From contig NZ_SFCC01000007.1 in the NCBI RefSeq assembly GCF_004214935.1, positions 62,001 to 126,000 of the forward strand: 64,000 nucleotides of DNA. Direction: 5' to 3'. Within the stretch, counting starts at the first letter, position 1, and each line of letters opens with the position of its first letter. The notes under the pieces were generated by a model, which ran no database searches, was not told the origin of the DNA, and saw only the letters and a program-made list of their open reading frames with translations. This DNA comes from Amycolatopsis suaedae. GTDB lineage: Bacteria; Actinomycetota; Actinomycetes; Mycobacteriales; Pseudonocardiaceae. Below, piece by piece: positions 33,833 to 42,800 of this stretch. The position numbers were made by a program, and so were the translations under genes.

Positions 33833-34882
33833 TCACGAGCCGGCGGAGGCCGGACGCAGTCGCTGCAGGCCCGCGGCCAGGACGATGACCAGGCCGATCA
33901 CCAGCAGCTGGATGTTCGAATCGACGTTGTTCAGGGCGAGGATGTTGCGCAGGACGCCGACCAGCAGCGCCCCGGCGACGGTGCCCACCACCGTTCCCCG
34001 CCCGCCCATCAGGCTGGTCCCGCCGATCACCACGGCGGCGATGGCGTCCAGCTCGTACATGGCCCCGTCGTTGGGGCCGCCGAAGTTGAGCTGCCCGGCG
34101 TGCACGATGCCGGCCAGCGCCGCCAGCAACCCGCAGATGCCGAACACCAGGACCTTCACCCTGGTCACCGGCACACCGGACAGCCGGGCGGCCTTCTCGT
34201 TGCCACCGATGGCGTAGATGTGCCGGGAGAACGCGCTGACCCTCAACAGCACGATCGCCAGCCCGGCGACCACCGCGAACACCAGCGCCGGGATCGGCAC
34301 CACCCCGTTGAACGTCCGCTCGCCGAGCAGCGAGAACGCCACCGGCGCCTGGCCGGGCCCGTCGCCGTAGGTGATCGACACGCCCTGCCCGCCCGACCAG
34401 ATGCGGGCCAGTCCCCTGGCGATCTGCATGCCTGCCAGCGTCACGATGAACGCCTGGATGCCGAACTTCGCCGACGCCACCCCTTGCAGCAGGCCGAACA
34501 CCAGGCCGATGGCCAGCACGATCAGCACCGCGAGGAACACCCCGAGGTCGTTCTCCACCAGCAGCACCGCGGCGCCGACACTGGCCAGCCCGAGCACCGA
34601 GCCGACCGAGAGGTCGATGCCGCCGATCAGGATGACCAGCGTCATCCCTACGGCCAGGATGCCGATCTCGGAGATCGACCGGACGACGTTGAACAGGTTG
34701 TCCGGGTCGATGAACAGCAGGCTGCCGTTCTTGGTCGGCGAGAACACGATCGCCGCGATGACCACCAGCACCAGGCCGAACAAGCTCTGGAACTTGAACA
34801 CGACCTCGAGCAGGTCCGCTCCGCGTCGGCGTTCCAGCCCGAACGCGGCCGCATCCCCCGCCTTGGTCGCCGGTTCGCTCAC
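33833..34882 (-). CDS. Sugar ABC transporter permease (RbsC-like)
   Basis: This 349-residue permease with about ten hydrophobic helices carries the BPD_transp_2 marks GMTLVILIGGIDLSVGSVLGL, GIQAFIVTLAGMQIARGLA, YAIGGNEKAARLSGVPV and AIAAVVIGGTSLMGGRGTVVGTVAGALLVGVL. Start GTG 34882 overlaps the ATPase stop (GTGA). It forms the membrane pore of the importer. Confidence 0.92.
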   Translation of the reverse strand: MSEPATKAGDAAAFGLERRRGADLLEVVFKFQSLFGLVLVVIAAIVFSPTKNGSLLFIDPDNLFNVVRSISEIGILAVGMTLVILIGGIDLSVGSVLGLASVGAAVLLVENDLGVFLAVLIVLAIGLVFGLLQGVASAKFGIQAFIVTLAGMQIARGLARIWSGGQGVSITYGDGPGQAPVAFSLLGERTFNGVVPIPALVFAVVAGLAIVLLRVSAFSRHIYAIGGNEKAARLSGVPVTRVKVLVFGICGLLAALAGIVHAGQLNFGGPNDGAMYELDAIAAVVIGGTSLMGGRGTVVGTVAGALLVGVLRNILALNNVDSNIQLLVIGLVIVLAAGLQRLRPASAGS

Positions 34883-36441
34883 GTCGCACTCCCCTCGGCC
34901 AGTTCGGTGATCATCGGCCCCTCTCCCATAGCGGCGGCGAGCAGATCCGCCTCGCCGACCTGGCTGGTGTTCAGCTCCCGCACGCTGGCCCCGCCCCGCA
35001 GCACGACGACCCGGTCGCACACGCCGACCAGCTCGGCCAGCTCGGAGGACGCCAGCAGCACCCCGACCCCTTGCGCGGCGATCTCGCCGAGCAGCCGGTA
35101 GATCTCGGCCTTCGCCCCGACGTCGACACCGCGAGTCGGCTCGTCCAGCAGCAGCAGCGACGGCTCCGCGAGCAGGTTGCGCCCGAGGACGACCTTCTGC
35201 TGGTTCCCGCCGGACAGCGAGCCGACCGGGCTGCTCAGCCTGGCCAGTTTCACGCCGAGCCGCTCGACCGTCCGCTGCGCCGCGGCCCGTTCGGCCCGCC
35301 GCGGCACCACCCCGAACCGGGCCAGCCTGTCCACAATGGACAGAACGCTGTTGGCCAGCACCGAATGGTCCAGCGCCAGCCCGGCGACCCGGCGGTCCTC
35401 TGGCAGGAACGTGATCCCCAGCCGCAGCGCCTGCCGCGGCCCCCTGGGGTGGATGGGCTTGCCGCGCAACGTGACCCGGCCCCGCCAGGGCGCCTTCGTA
35501 CCGACGCCGTAGAGGGTCTCCAGCAGCTCGGTGCGGCCCGCGCCGAGCAGCCCGCCCAGCCCGACGATCTCCCCGGCGCGCACGGTCAGGTCGATCCCGG
35601 CGGGGTCGCGCCTGCCCGGACGGGGCCGGGCGGCGGCGAGCCGGAAGTCCTTCAGCTCCAGCAGTTCCTCGCCGGCCGGCTGGTCGGGTGCCTCCGCCTG
35701 GAACATCAGGTGCACCGGCCTGCCGACCATCGCCTCCGACGCCTGCGCGGCCGTCAGCTCGCGGGCGTCGAACTCGGCGACGACCGACCCGTTGCGCAGC
35801 ACGGTGGCCCGGTCGGCGACGCGGCCGATCTCCTCCATGCGGTGGGAGATGTAGACGATGCCGACGTCGGCCCTGCGCAGCTCCGCGATCACCGCGAACA
35901 GCCGCTCCACCTCGGGCGCGGACAGGGCCGACGTCGGCTCGTCCATGACCAGCACGCGCGCGTCCAGCGACAGCGCCTTGGCGATGGTGACCAGCTGCTG
36001 CTCACCGGTTCGCAGCTGCTCGACCGGGCGGCGCACGTCGAGTTCGACACCGGTGCGTTCGAGCAGCGCCTTCGCCTCCCGCACCATCCGGCGCCGGTCC
36101 ACCGTGCCGACGGGCGTTTTCGGCTCCCTGCCGAGGAAGACGTTCTCCGCGACCGACAGCGCCGGGACCAGATCCAGCTCCTGGTGGATCATCGCCACCC
36201 CGGCGCGCTGGGCGTCCGCCGGACCGGTGAACCGCACCGGCTCGCCGTCGATGCGGATGTCTCCGCGGTAGCCGCCGACCTCGCCGCAGAGCACCTTCAT
36301 CAGCGTCGACTTGCCCGCGCCGTTCTCGCCGAGCAGGGCGTGCACCTCGCCGGGTTCGACGGTGAAGTCGACGTCACGGACGGCGTGCACCCCACCGTAG
36401 GACTTGCTGACGCCGGACATTCCGACGAGCGGTGCGGCCAT
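34879..36441 (-). CDS. Sugar ABC transporter ATPase (RbsA-like, two domains)
   Basis: This 520-residue protein has tandem ATPase domains. The first has ALLGENGAGKSTLMKVL, LRTGEQQLVTIAKAL and VLVMDEPTSAL. The second has a degenerate Walker A LGGLLGAGRTELLETL but intact SLSGGNQQKVVLGR and LLLLDEPTRGVDVG, the usual RbsA/MglA asymmetry. It is the first gene of the importer operon, under the LacI operator at 36469. Confidence 0.93.
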   Translation of the reverse strand: MAAPLVGMSGVSKSYGGVHAVRDVDFTVEPGEVHALLGENGAGKSTLMKVLCGEVGGYRGDIRIDGEPVRFTGPADAQRAGVAMIHQELDLVPALSVAENVFLGREPKTPVGTVDRRRMVREAKALLERTGVELDVRRPVEQLRTGEQQLVTIAKALSLDARVLVMDEPTSALSAPEVERLFAVIAELRRADVGIVYISHRMEEIGRVADRATVLRNGSVVAEFDARELTAAQASEAMVGRPVHLMFQAEAPDQPAGEELLELKDFRLAAARPRPGRRDPAGIDLTVRAGEIVGLGGLLGAGRTELLETLYGVGTKAPWRGRVTLRGKPIHPRGPRQALRLGITFLPEDRRVAGLALDHSVLANSVLSIVDRLARFGVVPRRAERAAAQRTVERLGVKLARLSSPVGSLSGGNQQKVVLGRNLLAEPSLLLLDEPTRGVDVGAKAEIYRLLGEIAAQGVGVLLASSELAELVGVCDRVVVLRGGASVRELNTSQVGEADLLAAAMGEGPMITELAEGSAT

Positions 36442-36468
36442 GGCGGTCCCTTGCTGCCGACGTTGGCG

Positions 36469-36515
36469 GGTAATCGATTACCGGCAAGCTAGAGTCACTC
36501 GACAGGGGGTGTCAA
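36469..36515 (-). promoter_or_regulatory. Promoter and LacI operator of the sugar importer operon
   Basis: On the minus strand, TTGACA (36515-36510) and TAGCTT (36491-36486) are spaced by 18 bases, with the palindrome GGTAATCGATTACC (36469-36482) just downstream. Its core is identical to the operator at 31684. Confidence 0.85.
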
Positions 36516-36534
36516 GGAAAGTGGTCAAGCCGAG

Positions 36535-37095
36535 TCATCCGACCTCGATTCCAGCCAGGTACGCCGCCCCGCGCGGGGACAGCCGGTACCCGACCGGAAG
36601 GCTCTCGGTCAGGCCGAGTTCCTTGAGTTTGCGGACGTCTGCCTTGAAGTCGGGCTTCGGCCTGCCGACGCTCTCCGCGAGATCCGCGGCCCGCACGCCG
36701 GGCCGGTCGCGCAGCAGCCGCAGCAGGTCGTGCGCCCACGGCCAGCGGGCCAGCCGCGCCCGCAGCGCGTCGGCCTCGTCCCCGGTGGCGACTGTCTCGC
36801 GCAGCGCGACCCGTGGATCCTCCCCACCCGGCCGCAGTGCGATGCGGTAGACCTGCCCCTCGGGCCTGCGGTCGAGAATGCGGCGTAACGCCGGGAGATC
36901 CGGGTACCCGGCGCGCATGGCCTCCTCGGCGGGGATGTCCTCGGCGTCCACCGGGTCGACCGACTCGATGGCGAGGACCCCGACGGCTGTGCGCAGAGTG
37001 CCCCCGGCACGCACCGTGGGGCGGCGCCACCGGCGGAAGGCCAGCGTCACCTCGCCCTCGACGATGCGATCCAGGACCGGGCGGGGTATCTGCAC
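36535..37095 (-). CDS. ASCH-domain protein with C-terminal winged helix
   Basis: This 186-residue protein begins VQIPRPVLDRIVEGEVTLAFRRWRRPTVRAGGTLRTAVGVLAIESV, an ASCH (PUA-like) RNA-binding-type domain. Its last about 70 residues resemble a winged helix (HDLLRLLRDRPGVRAADLAESVGRPKPDFKADVRKLKELGL). A function in RNA binding or regulation is inferred only from the fold. GTG 37095 was chosen because the ASCH domain starts there. It is divergent from the toxin-antitoxin operon. Confidence 0.7.
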   Translation of the reverse strand: MQIPRPVLDRIVEGEVTLAFRRWRRPTVRAGGTLRTAVGVLAIESVDPVDAEDIPAEEAMRAGYPDLPALRRILDRRPEGQVYRIALRPGGEDPRVALRETVATGDEADALRARLARWPWAHDLLRLLRDRPGVRAADLAESVGRPKPDFKADVRKLKELGLTESLPVGYRLSPRGAAYLAGIEVG

Positions 37096-37292
37096 GTGTT
37101 CCAGCCTGTCGCTAGGGGTCCCGGCGAACAAGACCTTGGGCCCTGGACAACCACGGGAATCCGGGGGAAACTGACCTCTGGCTTCTACGCAGAGTGTTTG
37201 ATTATGTGCACATTGTGTCGATCTTTGGTGAGTTGCCACACAGATGAGACCGGTAATCGCACGAACCCGCACACACAGGTTACTCTAGGCGC

Positions 37293-37880
37293 ATGACTGT
37301 CGCACTGGAAACCGTCCTGGCCAAGGCCGGGTTGAAAGTGGACGCGTCCGAGTTCCTCACCCTCGTCGAGGATGCGGCTCGGAAGCTGTCGCCACCCAAC
37401 CCGGACCCGGCGGACTACTTCACCCCCGACCAGCGGACAGCTCTCATCGACGTCGGGCTCGACCTGTCGCCGCACACGGAAACCGAGCCGGACCAGCGGG
37501 CCCGGACGGTCGTCGCGCACGCGGTGCTGGCCGAGTCGTCGCTCACCGTCCTCGACGCGGCGCAGCGACTCGGCGTGGACGACAGCCGCATCCGGCACAA
37601 GCTGAAGGAGGGCCGGCTGACCGGCTGGAAGGGCACCGGTGGTGGCTGGCGCCTTCCGGCCTGGCAGTTCACCTCCACCAGCGTGCTGCCGGGTCTGGAG
37701 ACGGTGCTGCGCGCTGTTCCCGCCGATCAGCCCCCGCTGGTCGTGGCCGCCTTCATGAGCACGCCCCAGTCCGACCTGCTGATCAACGACCGGTGGGCGA
37801 CCCCGAGGGACTGGCTGCTCGCGGGGGGCGACCCCGACATGGTCGCGCGCCTGATACAAACGCTGGGAGAACCGGCGTAG
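37293..37880 (+). CDS. MbcA/Xre-ParS-like antitoxin
   Basis: This 195-residue protein lies 40 bases upstream of a RES-domain toxin gene. The middle contains an excisionase-like helix-turn-helix (SSLTVLDAAQRLGVDDSRIRHKLKEGRLTGWKGTGGGWRLP). The end (MSTPQSDLLINDRWATPRDWLLAGGDPDMVARLIQTLGEP) matches the toxin-binding domain of Xre/MbcA/ParS antitoxins, whose C-terminus blocks the toxin's active site. It would neutralise the RES toxin and repress the operon. Confidence 0.83.
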   Translation: MTVALETVLAKAGLKVDASEFLTLVEDAARKLSPPNPDPADYFTPDQRTALIDVGLDLSPHTETEPDQRARTVVAHAVLAESSLTVLDAAQRLGVDDSRIRHKLKEGRLTGWKGTGGGWRLPAWQFTSTSVLPGLETVLRAVPADQPPLVVAAFMSTPQSDLLINDRWATPRDWLLAGGDPDMVARLIQTLGEPA

Positions 37881-37920
37881 GGTCGGCGACAACCGCACGA
37901 GAAACAGGTATCCGCTACGT

Positions 37921-38577
37921 ATGGCAAGGCTTCCCCTGCCTCCCGCGCGTGCCGTCCTGGTCAGGGAGCTGCGCCGCACAGAGGACATCGTCGCGGTTCA
38001 CCCTGCCACCCGCCTGGTCAGGATCTTCACCGCGCGCAGCCGGCACCCGCAGCGCTGGAACACCTTCCGCTACACCGGGCCGCTGCCGCACGGCCGATTC
38101 GACCCGCAGCGGCCCGCCCGCGGCGGCGCGCCGGTGACCGACCCCGGCAACGGGGTGCTGTACTTCGGCCTGTCCGTGCGCACCAGCATCGCCGAGGTCT
38201 ACCAGACGACGTCCACCGTCGACCGCAAGACCCGCGGCCCGCAGCTGGTGATCGTCCGGCCGACCCGCACGCTGCGGCTGCTCGACCTGTCCGGGCTGTG
38301 GCCGACGCGCGTCGGCGCGTCGCAGGAGATCTCCAGCGGGCCGAAGAAGATCACGCAGGCCTGGGCCAGGGCCATCCGCGCGGCGTTCGGCGACCTCGAC
38401 GGCCTGTGGTACCGCTCGTCGATGGACGGCGGCGGCCCGGCGCTGGCCCTGTGGGACCCGCCGGCCGGTGAGGCGCTGCCGCTGGCGCCGGACGTCCTGC
38501 TACCACTGGACCACCCGGGCCTCGACGTGCCGCTGGGCCGGGTCTGCCAGGAACTGAACTACGACCTGGTCAACTGA
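37921..38577 (+). CDS. RES-domain toxin
   Basis: This 218-residue RES protein is of the group that depletes NAD+ (MbcT-like). The name-giving residues are visible: Arg in TRLVRIFT, Glu in TSIAEVYQ and Ser in LWYRSSMDGG, plus WNTFRYTGPLPHGRFDPQ and GVLYFGLS. Start ATG 37921. It is the second gene of the pair, and element B follows 28 bases after its stop. Confidence 0.85.
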   Translation: MARLPLPPARAVLVRELRRTEDIVAVHPATRLVRIFTARSRHPQRWNTFRYTGPLPHGRFDPQRPARGGAPVTDPGNGVLYFGLSVRTSIAEVYQTTSTVDRKTRGPQLVIVRPTRTLRLLDLSGLWPTRVGASQEISSGPKKITQAWARAIRAAFGDLDGLWYRSSMDGGGPALALWDPPAGEALPLAPDVLLPLDHPGLDVPLGRVCQELNYDLVN

Positions 38578-38605
38578 TCGGGCGCCCCTCGCGACTGGCA
38601 AACAC

Positions 38606-39056
38606 GTGAAGGCCACCTTCACCACGTGAGACGTCAGGGGCCCCGGCAAAGTCGTGGGCAGCGACGGCCTGGGTCCGTCGGCAGGGGCGCTGTGGTTGCG
38701 TGTCGCGCAAGTATGGTGCCGTTGGTGGCGGCGGGGTGCCGGGGGTGTTGTCTCGTTCGTGGTGGCTGGTGGGGTGGGTGTGCTGGCTGGTGCCGGTGTG
38801 ACAGGTGTGCCCGCCTGACGGCTTGGCGTCGGGTACGTGAAGGCCACCTTCATCACGTCTGGCGACAGGAACTCGGCCTTCACACGCTCCCAGGCGTTCC
38901 GCTGGCATCGCAGGCCACGGCAGCCCCACCAGCCACACCCGTAAAGCAGCGAGGGAGCTTTACTACCCTTCTTCGCCAGTAAAGCTCCCTTGCTCACGCA
39001 CCCACGCCCAACTTTGCCGGGCCCCTGACGTCTCACGTAGTGAAGGTGGCCTTCAC
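38606..39056. repeat. 451-bp palindromic-end element, copy B
   Basis: This occupies the gap between the convergent RES-toxin and small membrane-protein genes. Its ends match elements A and C (GTGAAGGCCACCTTCACC...TGACGTC...CCCCGGCAAAGT and its complement). The interior differs except for a TTGTCTCGTTCGTGGTGGCT segment. It holds another GTGAAGG unit at 38837 and a 13-base-stem hairpin (38952-38964 with 38978-38990, AGGGAGCTTTACT). The right end supplies the TGA stop of the next gene. No coding frame is convincing. Confidence 0.8.
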
Positions 39057-39397
39057 CTGCGCTCGTCGGCGTCGCGGGGCGGGTGCCGGTACAGCCACCC
39101 GCCGCCGAGCAGGAGCACCACGCCGCCGCCGAGCAGGATCCCGCCGTTGACCAGCGCCTCCCGTTCCCCCTCCCCGCTTTTCCGGCGCTCCATGATTTCC
39201 TCGTAGGTCGCCTCGTGCCCGCTCGGCTCCCAGTAGCAGCTGTCGCCGGGGTACATGGCCTTGCCGTCACACGTCGGCCGCCCGGACGGGGGGTCCGTGG
39301 CGAACAACAGCACGAGCAGCCCAAACGGCGTCGCCACGCCCCCGATGACCAGCATCAGCAGGCAGGCGATCATCGCCGCCGCTTTCTTGAAGCCCAC
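39053..39397 (-). CDS. Small membrane protein of unknown function
   Basis: This 114-residue protein has two hydrophobic helices (MIACLLMLVIGGVATPFGLLVLLFA and GGILLGGGVVLLLGGGWLY) separated by a polar extracellular-type loop with two cysteines (TCDGKAMYPGDSCYW). Start GTG 39397. I do not recognise a family. The stop codon is formed by the terminal repeat of element B. Confidence 0.6.
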   Translation of the reverse strand: MGFKKAAAMIACLLMLVIGGVATPFGLLVLLFATDPPSGRPTCDGKAMYPGDSCYWEPSGHEATYEEIMERRKSGEGEREALVNGGILLGGGVVLLLGGGWLYRHPPRDADERR

Positions 39398-39438
39398 GGC
39401 ACGGACGCTAGAGCCCCGGCCGGGGACCCCTCCCGGAC

Positions 39439-41388
39439 CTAGCTCTTGAGCCTGCGCGACCACCAGTCCAGCACGGCGTCGAAACGCTGCACCCGGTGGC
39501 GGGGGCGGCCCGAGCGGCTCAGCTCGTGCCCCTCACCGGGGAACAGCAGCATCTCCGTGTCGACCCCGCCCTTGCGCAGTGCCACGTACAACCGCTGCGC
39601 CTGCTCGACCGGGCACCGCCAGTCGTGCTCGGAGTGGACGACGGCGAACGGGATGCCGATGCGGTCGGCGTAGCTGAGCGGGCTGTTCTCCCGCTGCTTC
39701 TCGACGTCCGTGCCGACATAACCTTCGACGAACTCCCAGCCGATGTCGGAACTGCCGACGAACGAGTCCCAGGCGTTGACCGCCCGCTCACTCCACGCCG
39801 CACGGAAGCGGTGCCCGTGGTGGGCGGCCAGCCAGGTCGTCATCCAGCCGCCGTAGGAACCGCCCATGACGCCGACGCGCTCGCTGTCGGTCTCCGGCAG
39901 GGCGAGCCCGGCGTCGAGGAACGCCAGCAGGTCGTCGGCGTCGACCGTGCCGAACCGGCCGATGATCGCTCGCCCGTGGGACTCGCCGTACCCGGCCGAA
40001 CCACGCGGGTTGGCCAGCAGCACGGCGTATCCGGCGGCCGCGTACACCTGCGCCTCGTCGAACAGGCCCCATTCGTAGGCGGCGAACGGCCCGCCGTGCA
40101 CGACCAGCAACGTCGGGTGCGGCCCCGGCCCCTCCGGCAGCACGACCCAGCCGTGCACCGGGTAGCCGTCGGGCGCCGTGGCGGTCAGCTCCCTGGGCTC
40201 GCGCACCCCGGCTTCCCGCAGCGGCGCGGAGAAACCGGTCAGCGTGACCTGCCTGCCGCCGTCGAGCAGGACGACCTCGCCCGCGTCGACCGGGGTCGAC
40301 AGCGTCACCACGATCCGGCCGCCGTGGACGGCGAAGCCGCGCACCGACGACCGCTCCCCCACCACCAGCCGGGTGTCCTCCAGCGTGGCCGCCTCGGCGT
40401 CCCGCGGCACCGCCCGCAGTTGCGTGGCACCGCGGTGCAGCACCCCGACCAGCACCTCGTCACCGGCGGCGACCGGGGCGCCGACCGCGGACGCGCAGTA
40501 CACCGTCTCCGCGTCGGTGAGCCGCCGCGGCCGCGCGGGCTCGCCGTCCAGCCGCAGGTCGGCCGCGAACAGCCCGTCGTTACGGATGAAGTCCACCCCG
40601 GTGAACTCCCTGCCGACGAACCACACGACGCCGTCGCCGACCGCGGGCCGGGCCGCGTTGCCCGAGGTGAGCACGGCCAGCACCGGCTCGCCGCCACCGG
40701 CCGGAACGGCGTACACGTCGCTGTGCAGGGTCTCGACCGCGCCCCAGTCCCGCGGGGCGACGACCAGCACGTGCTCGCCGTCGGGGGTCCACGCGGGATC
40801 GGAGACGTCAACGGCCCGGTCGGTCAGTGCCACCGGCGCCTGGGGGTCCTCGGCGACGGCGTCGAGCACGTACAGCCGCTGCGGCCGGTCGGCCAGGAAG
40901 CCGAGGTCGTCGACGCGGTAGTCCAGGCGGGTGATCCGCCGGGGCGGCTCGGCGCCAGGTTCGACCGGTTCGCCGTCGCCGGACGGCGTGCCGTAGCGCC
41001 CGGGCTCGGGATCCCTGGCGACGAACGCGATCCGGCGGGAATCCGGTGCCCACACCGGGGCACCGGCGCCCAGCGGCAGTTCGGTGACCCTGCGGGACTC
41101 ACCGCCGTCGGCAGGCATGACGTGCAGCTGGGGCTTGCCCGCCGCACCCGTCTCCTCGGTGGCACGCAGGAACGCGACCCAGCGGCCGTCGGGAGAGATG
41201 GCAGGGGCGGTGTCGGCCGGACCGTGGGTCCAGGCCCGGTCACCGCCCCCGCCGAGGTCGATCCGGCGCAACCCGCCGCGATAGCGATCGTTGGCGGGAT
41301 CGGGCCGGGACACGCCGACCAGCAGCAGGTCGTCGTGCAGGGCGGGAGTGCCGGGGACGGCTAGGAGTTCCAGATCAGTGGGCAGCAC
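39439..41388 (-). CDS. S9 family peptidase (acylaminoacyl-peptidase-like)
   Basis: This 649-residue protein has a seven-bladed propeller-type N-terminal region (repeats such as APAISPDGRWVAFLR and PVWAPDSRRIAFVA) and an S9 alpha/beta-hydrolase domain. The nucleophile is in VMGGSYGGWMTT, the acid in VVHSEHDWRCP and the histidine in FPGEGHELS. It acts on short peptides, probably in the cytosol as no signal peptide is seen. It is only distantly similar to the S9 enzyme at 16387. Confidence 0.9.
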   Translation of the reverse strand: MLPTDLELLAVPGTPALHDDLLLVGVSRPDPANDRYRGGLRRIDLGGGGDRAWTHGPADTAPAISPDGRWVAFLRATEETGAAGKPQLHVMPADGGESRRVTELPLGAGAPVWAPDSRRIAFVARDPEPGRYGTPSGDGEPVEPGAEPPRRITRLDYRVDDLGFLADRPQRLYVLDAVAEDPQAPVALTDRAVDVSDPAWTPDGEHVLVVAPRDWGAVETLHSDVYAVPAGGGEPVLAVLTSGNAARPAVGDGVVWFVGREFTGVDFIRNDGLFAADLRLDGEPARPRRLTDAETVYCASAVGAPVAAGDEVLVGVLHRGATQLRAVPRDAEAATLEDTRLVVGERSSVRGFAVHGGRIVVTLSTPVDAGEVVLLDGGRQVTLTGFSAPLREAGVREPRELTATAPDGYPVHGWVVLPEGPGPHPTLLVVHGGPFAAYEWGLFDEAQVYAAAGYAVLLANPRGSAGYGESHGRAIIGRFGTVDADDLLAFLDAGLALPETDSERVGVMGGSYGGWMTTWLAAHHGHRFRAAWSERAVNAWDSFVGSSDIGWEFVEGYVGTDVEKQRENSPLSYADRIGIPFAVVHSEHDWRCPVEQAQRLYVALRKGGVDTEMLLFPGEGHELSRSGRPRHRVQRFDAVLDWWSRRLKS

Positions 41389-41418
41389 GTCCCCGACACT
41401 ACTACTTCATTAGCAGAA

Positions 41419-42492
41419 CTAACGGTCCTGTTCGCCACCGGAGGACGCGGCCTCGGCCCGCTCGGCCTTGTTCGCGGCCTCCTGCTCCTGAGCCGCCCGC
41501 TCCTCGGGCGAGGCGGCGTTGAGGTCCAGCTTCGGACCGCTGGCCGCCTCCGGGTCCTTGCGGGTCTTGAGCAGCGACAGCACCGTGGTCGCGGTCAGGA
41601 CGGTGACGATCACGCCCAGCGAGACCCAGTTGTTGATGTCCAGCCAGTCCGGCACCAGGTGGTACTCGTGCAACGCGTGGAGGAACAGCTTGGCGCCGAT
41701 GAAGGCGAGGATGATCGCCAGACCGTAGGACAGGTACACCAGCTTGGTGACCAGGCCGCCGAGCAGGAAGTACAGCTGCCGCAGCCCCATCAGGGCGAAG
41801 GCGTTGGCGGTGAACACCAGGAACGCGTCCTGCGTGATACCGAAGATCGCAGGGATCGAGTCCACGGCGAACAGCAGGTCCGCGCTGCCGATGGCCACGA
41901 TCACCACGAACATCGGGGTGATCCACCGCTTGCCGTCGCGCTTGACGATCGACTTGTGGCCCACGTAGTCGTCGGTCACCGGGAAGATCTTGCGCACCCA
42001 GCGGGTGACCGCGTTCTCGTGGTACTCCTCGTGCTCGTCGTTGCCGCGGACCATGCTGATCGCGGTCCAGATGAGGATGGCACCGAACAGGAAGAACACC
42101 CAGACGAACTGCGCGATCAGAGCGGCGCCGATGGCGATGAACGCGCCACGCATCACCAGCGCGAGCAGGATGCCGATGAGCAGCACCCGGTGCTGGTGGA
42201 TGGCCGGCACCTTGAACGACGACATGATCACCATGAAGATGAACAGGTTGTCGACGCTGAGCGAGTACTCGGTGATGTACCCGGTGAAGAACTCGACGCC
42301 GGAATCGTGACCGCCGAAGTACCAGACGCCGATACCGAACGCCACGGCGCAGGCGATGTAGAAGGTGACCCAGCGAGCCGCTTCACCGGTGGTGACCTGA
42401 TGCGGTTTCCGGTCGACGATGACGAGGTCGACAGCGAGGAGGACCAGCAGACCACCGATGGTCGCGATCCATAGCCACAATGGCACGTTCAT
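41419..42492 (-). CDS. TerC/Alx-family membrane protein, probable Mn2+ exporter
   Basis: This 357-residue protein has about eight hydrophobic helices and the paired acidic motifs of the family: TEYSLSVDNLFIFMVIM in the first half and SADLLFAVDSIPAIFGIT in the second. Relatives (Alx, TerC, MeeF/MeeY) export manganese or load it onto exoenzymes. A yybP-ykoY riboswitch in the leader supports manganese. The C-terminal 45 residues are an acidic, Ala/Glu-rich cytoplasmic tail. Confidence 0.88.
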   Translation of the reverse strand: MNVPLWLWIATIGGLLVLLAVDLVIVDRKPHQVTTGEAARWVTFYIACAVAFGIGVWYFGGHDSGVEFFTGYITEYSLSVDNLFIFMVIMSSFKVPAIHQHRVLLIGILLALVMRGAFIAIGAALIAQFVWVFFLFGAILIWTAISMVRGNDEHEEYHENAVTRWVRKIFPVTDDYVGHKSIVKRDGKRWITPMFVVIVAIGSADLLFAVDSIPAIFGITQDAFLVFTANAFALMGLRQLYFLLGGLVTKLVYLSYGLAIILAFIGAKLFLHALHEYHLVPDWLDINNWVSLGVIVTVLTATTVLSLLKTRKDPEAASGPKLDLNAASPEERAAQEQEAANKAERAEAASSGGEQDR

Positions 42493-42533
42493 TCAGTTCC
42501 ATCCTCCGGTATAGCGGGACACGCAAACCACTA

Positions 42534-42643
42534 CCCGGAGGTCTCTTCCATCGCTCCGGCTGAGCCGATGCGACCGAGGGTGCCGGGCACCACAGGGGGC
42601 GGCCGTGTTGACGACACCTTCGCGTAGGAATACTCCCCTCCAC
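42534..42643 (-). promoter_or_regulatory. yybP-ykoY manganese riboswitch upstream of TerC
   Basis: Read on the minus strand, the leader contains the class's conserved pieces in order: GGGGAGTA, GTCGTCAACACGG, CCCGGCA, and GGAAGAGACCTCCGG near the 3' end, about 40 bases before the TerC ATG. This family binds Mn2+ and raises expression of exporters such as MntP and Alx. It lies 158 bases from the start of the divergent hydrolase-ABC gene. Confidence 0.82.
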
Positions 42644-42800
42644 GCGCCCATCCATCTTGGCTGTTGAGAGGCCCGTACGCCAGCCAAGGTCATCATCGTC
42701 ACCGTTTTGCTCGCAGTTATCCACGTCACACTCGGGCAACCTGTCTGGCCTGGGGCTACCCCACAGGGCGTTCTCAGCAAACGTCCCATACGGTCACGGC

